Of a stretch of 7,930 bases of DNA, positions 7,201 through 7,930 are shown piece by piece (within the stretch, counting starts at the first letter, position 1; every line of letters starts with the position of its first letter). The position numbers were made by a program, and so were the translations under genes. The notes under the pieces were generated by a model, which was not told the origin of the DNA, searched no databases, and saw only the letters and a list, made by a program, of their open reading frames with translations. Source of the stretch: Thermoflexales bacterium (lineage in GTDB: Bacteria > Chloroflexota > Anaerolineae > Fen-1058); the NCBI GenBank assembly GCA_017999195.1, contig JAGOBP010000167.1, positions 1 to 7,930 on the forward strand, given 5' to 3'.

Positions 7201-7358
7201 TGATCCGGCCAGAAGAAGGCCAGCAAGTGTTCGCGCGTGACGGGCTTGTCGTGCGCGGCCAGATAATAGAGCAGGGCGCGGCTCTTCTTGCGCGTGATGG
7301 TTAGCGGCTGATCATCGATCAGAATTTGGGGTGTGCCGAGCAGGTTGATGGAGAGCAT
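4236..7358 (-). CDS. Large BTAD/AAA/TPR transcriptional regulator (SARP/AfsR-like architecture)
   Basis: This 1040-residue protein combines four parts. Residues 1-95 are an OmpR-type winged-helix DNA-binding domain (L-L-G-T-P opening; R-x-x-L-R-K-A-L-G class recognition region near 58-75). Residues 92-233 are a bacterial transcriptional activator (BTAD) domain, with L-Y-R-D-D-F-L near 117-123 and L-D-E-E-L-G-V-P-P near 214-222. Residues 274-600 are an AAA_16/STAND-like ATPase: G-R-E-R-E-L at 277-282, Walker A G-E-A-G-I-G-K-T at 299-306 (K305), Walker B L-L-I-D-D at 408-412. From about 670 to 1020 there are roughly nine TPR-like helical pairs. Such proteins bind DNA and activate transcription, with ATP and TPR-mediated partner or ligand sensing as a switch. 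Heptamer repeats encode residues 104-117 and 234-269. No Shine-Dalgarno sequence precedes the ATG. The likely targets are nearby genes, but no operator was identified. Confidence 0.92.
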   Translation of the reverse strand: MLSINLLGTPQILIDDQPLTITRKKSRALLYYLAAHDKPVTREHLLAFFWPDQDRVSAQQVLRTTLHGLRKALGSALVVDDDTLSIGPDVTVDVRLFEANLNTPTSNFQLLTSTLQLYRDDFLTDFTLGDAVDFDDWLFGQQEHYRRLAVRGYVVLSKQHEQQGDFSSALEALDRALKFDRLQEDLQRTALRLHYLAGDRAGAIRRYESLRKLLDEELGVPPMAETRALYDEIVSDQGIRDQGLGISQRQPSTVTRQRAASPWDSSLVTNEALPFTGRERELRVLREAVAARQLAVIEGEAGIGKTRLAAEFLRNEQRLLVMAAAHELEHALPYQPIIEALRGLMAQPDWPTRRSRLQLAEVWRKEVARLVPEFSDTAASITTADESRLWEGLRQFLIALARTQPLALLIDDLQWADAATLALLGYLVRSTTPDHATAFVVTLRPIAPRTPAASLLQTLMRENRVVRVPLERLSSDDTTTLARQLSPTFAFPLADWLTRQSEGNPYILSELIQYARRNNLLQADGALNLSALSTTPIVPPNIYALIESRLARLSDAARRVLDASVAAGRVFEFEVVARAAGLSDQAALDALDELRAARLIEAQGRDGLHFTFDHSLTMEVAYREVGEPRHRVLHRRVAEAMEALYGKQQLDAQSGLIAWHLIEGGDMQRAAPYAVRAGELALNFAAWHEAIEFFEHALQANLPEAQRAKILSALGRAHLNAGQSDRAAETYRAALRLVVPHSAESTDLQLALAQALLSQARYAEAIDLMQQVRAHGQPDQQIGAELIWGAALSIEGADLIEATQHLQTAERLLRQTDRPSPTQLAQATFEMGSIAAQQGDLPRAVAQYRQTLAIVEHATYPETLAFRVLAYNNLAYHLHLMGEASAIDYVQTGLQFAIDNGILGFQPYLHSTLGEILLARGDIDGAEKNFNEALAMSERLSIPERLAGLMANLGLVAQQRGENALAIHRLSTALARAEALNLKHLSAQIRVWLAPLLPVNEARAHLAEARSIAESSGRKRLLEEIDSACQRIDSNQRISE
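4239..4258. repeat. Octamer repeat encoding the regulator's C-terminal tail
   Basis: TTCGCTGA occurs twice in tandem (4239-4254), followed by a partial TTCG copy. It encodes the last residues of the regulator (about N1035 to E1040) and abuts the stop codon, directly continuing the heptamer array at 4195-4236. The tail lies beyond the last TPR-like helix and is probably dispensable. Confidence 0.5.
6553..6659. repeat. Mosaic of heptamer repeats inside the regulator gene (BTAD-ATPase linker)
   Basis: Three heptamer families are strung together: GTGACGA (6553-6566, and again near 6590-6596), GACGGTT (6597-6610), and GATCCCT/AATCCCT alternating (6621-6648). They encode residues 234-269, the linker between the BTAD and ATPase domains, and the frame stays open throughout. 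The peptide (containing D-Q-G-I-R-D-Q-G-L-G-I) has no similarity to either flanking domain and is likely disordered. Confidence 0.75.
7008..7049. repeat. In-frame CCAACTT heptamer repeat inside the BTAD domain
   Basis: On the coding strand six 7-base units run from 7049 to 7008: CCAACTT three times, then CTAACCT, CCACCCT and CCAACTC. Because 21 bases are seven codons, the array encodes two seven-residue repeats, P-T-S-N-F-Q-L and L-T-S-T-L-Q-L (residues 104-117), exactly in register. It lies where BTAD domains vary in length, just before the conserved L-Y-R-x-x-F-L. Confidence 0.8.
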
Positions 7359-7407
7359 GATGAGTGACGAGTGAGAGTAATGCGTAATTCGTACTACGTA
7401 CTACGTA
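7359..7407. repeat. Heptamer array forming the regulator's 5' leader
   Basis: Seven consecutive 7-base units begin at the base next to the regulator ATG; on the plus strand they start GATGAGT, GACGAGT and end CTACGTA twice. The register relative to the ATG is the same as at the HAD gene (4195). No purine-rich ribosome binding site is present in the whole array. Confidence 0.78.
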
Positions 7408-7421
7408 ACAGGCTACTCAGG

Positions 7422-7536
7422 TACTGCTGGCGAATTCGGTCATTCCCGCGAAAGCGGGAATCCAGTACTGAATCTGGACACCCGCTTTCGCGGGTGTGAC
7501 CGTGTTGAAAATTGTTGCGTGATTTCGCCAGCAGTA
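7422..7536. mobile_element. MITE-like 115-bp palindromic element with TA-bounded inverted termini
   Basis: The ends are 13-base perfect inverted repeats: TACTGCTGGCGAA at 7422-7434 and its complement at 7524-7536. The outermost TA on each side may be the TA target duplication made by IS630/Tc1-mariner-type transposases, leaving 11-bp terminal repeats. The interior holds a pair of inverted hairpin units (7438-7501) and an asymmetric 22-base segment (7502-7523). There is no coding capacity, so it would depend on a transposase supplied elsewhere. No transposase gene is in this window. A non-mobile extragenic palindrome is the alternative. Confidence 0.6.
7438..7501. repeat. Inverted pair of hairpin units (BIME/dRS3-like)
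   Basis: Unit A (7438-7465) and unit B (7474-7501) are 28 bases each, in inverted orientation around an eight-base spacer, and match at 24 of 28 positions. Each forms its own eight-pair hairpin: 7442-7461 with a GAAA loop, and 7478-7497 with a TTTC loop (GAAA on the other strand). The core of unit A, ATTCCCGCGAAAGCGGGAAT, fits the ATTCCC-N8-GGGAAT pattern described for neisserial dRS3 repeats, which is a resemblance and not evidence of origin. Confidence 0.8.
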
Positions 7537-7540
7537 TTCC

Positions 7541-7575
7541 AATCACGCATTACGCAGTACGGATTACGCATTATG
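7541..7575. repeat. Heptamer array at the end of the hydrolase gene
   Basis: Five 7-base units (AATCACG, CATTACG, CAGTACG, GATTACG, CATTATG on the plus strand) run into the hydrolase gene and contain its stop codon (complement of 7571-7573). Read on the minus strand, the array is an inverted copy of 7378-7408 with 26 of 31 positions matching. Confidence 0.72.
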
Positions 7576-7930
7576 CTTTTCGCTTCACAAAATTCACAAT
7601 CGCCGTTGCCAACTCATTCGGCCTGTGCAGCGGAACATCATGGAGCGTGTCGTGCATCCACAGTGTTTGGCTGTGCGTCAGCCGCGCCTCGGCCAGCGCG
7701 ACGTTGCGGCGTTTGGTGTCGATCATGCTGCGCGTGCGTTCGTCGTGCGGCGTCGAGGCCACGGCGGGGATCATCAGCACCGGGCACTGGACGCGCGCCC
7801 ACAACTCCGAAGGATGGTGTTCGTACAAAGCCTGCACCACCTGCATATGATTACGCTTCTTCATGTGTGGCGCGATGGTCTGATCGGCGCGGACTTCAAA
7901 GTTGTGCAGCGTGATCGCTTCGGCTTGCGC
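7571..7930 (-). CDS. Alpha/beta-fold hydrolase, C-terminal part (partial)
   Basis: The frame is open to the window edge, giving 119 C-terminal residues. The visible part fits the end of an alpha/beta hydrolase: a helix followed by W-A-R-V-Q-C-P-V-L-M-I-P-A (a core strand after the cap), then D-T-L-H-D-V-P-L-H-R-P, whose first histidine (codon 7642-7640) is the expected catalytic His, and a final helix E-L-A-T-A-I-V-N-F. The nucleophile elbow is off the window. The acid residue normally follows the P-V-L-M-I-P-A strand; an Asp is present a few residues later (P-H-D-E-R), but its role is uncertain. The in-frame Met at 7864 is internal, not the start. The stop codon lies inside a heptamer array, so the last residues (K-R-K-A) border repeat DNA. 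Substrate is unknown. Confidence 0.82.
   Translation of the reverse strand, partial: AQAEAITLHNFEVRADQTIAPHMKKRNHMQVVQALYEHHPSELWARVQCPVLMIPAVASTPHDERTRSMIDTKRRNVALAEARLTHSQTLWMHDTLHDVPLHRPNELATAIVNFVKRKA

Noticed and set aside
7422..7536. Remnant of a full insertion sequence
   Set aside because: No transposase fragment could be read on either strand; the interior is fully explained by palindromes and a 22-base segment, so MITE-like is the stronger claim.
7359..7575. Possible CRISPR array
   Set aside because: The repeats are 7-base units without spacers of 25-40 bases, and there are no Cas genes.

Overview
All supported genes lie on the minus strand, so the biological order runs from the right edge to the left. 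The sequence is GC-rich by eye. Three things together suggest a Chloroflexota (Anaerolineae-like) bacterium: a very large BTAD/AAA/TPR regulator, an alpha/beta hydrolase ending in a D-T-x-H-D-x-P-L-x-R-P block, and many heptanucleotide repeat arrays. This placement is inference; no marker gene is present.

Reading in gene order: (1) 7930-7571, C-terminal part of an alpha/beta hydrolase; (2) 7570-7359, an intergenic region built almost entirely of repeats, with heptamer arrays on both sides of a 115-bp palindromic, MITE-like element; (3) 7358-4236, a 1040-residue transcriptional regulator (winged helix, BTAD, AAA ATPase, TPRs) with heptamer repeats inserted in frame at two places; (4) 4235-4195, a spacer made only of heptamers; (5) 4194-3508, a HAD-superfamily phosphatase/mutase; (6) 3507-3391, a palindrome-rich spacer; (7) 3390-2878, a RimJ/RimL-type GNAT acetyltransferase; (8) 2859-2350, a protein I do not recognise; (9) 2349-2117, a spacer with a candidate promoter and an 11-bp hairpin; (10) 2116-1340, a membrane-anchored YceI-family protein; (11) 1323-31, an MFS exporter; (12) 17-1, the first codons of another gene.

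Spacing suggests two or three transcription units. YceI, the MFS protein and the next gene are 16 and 13 bp apart and have Shine-Dalgarno-like sequences, so they look like one operon. The acetyltransferase and the unknown protein (18 bp apart) form another. The regulator and HAD gene are separated only by the heptamer spacer. No shared pathway is evident; these look like accessory or housekeeping genes rather than one named system.

The most unusual content is the repeat layer. At least five heptamer families occupy the spacers, touch start and stop codons, and enter the regulator's coding sequence without breaking its frame. At two unrelated genes the heptamer array begins at the base next to the ATG, in the same register, and neither has a Shine-Dalgarno sequence. 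The MITE-like element has 13-bp perfect terminal inverted repeats bounded by TA and an internal pair of hairpins that differ only by compensatory base-pair changes.
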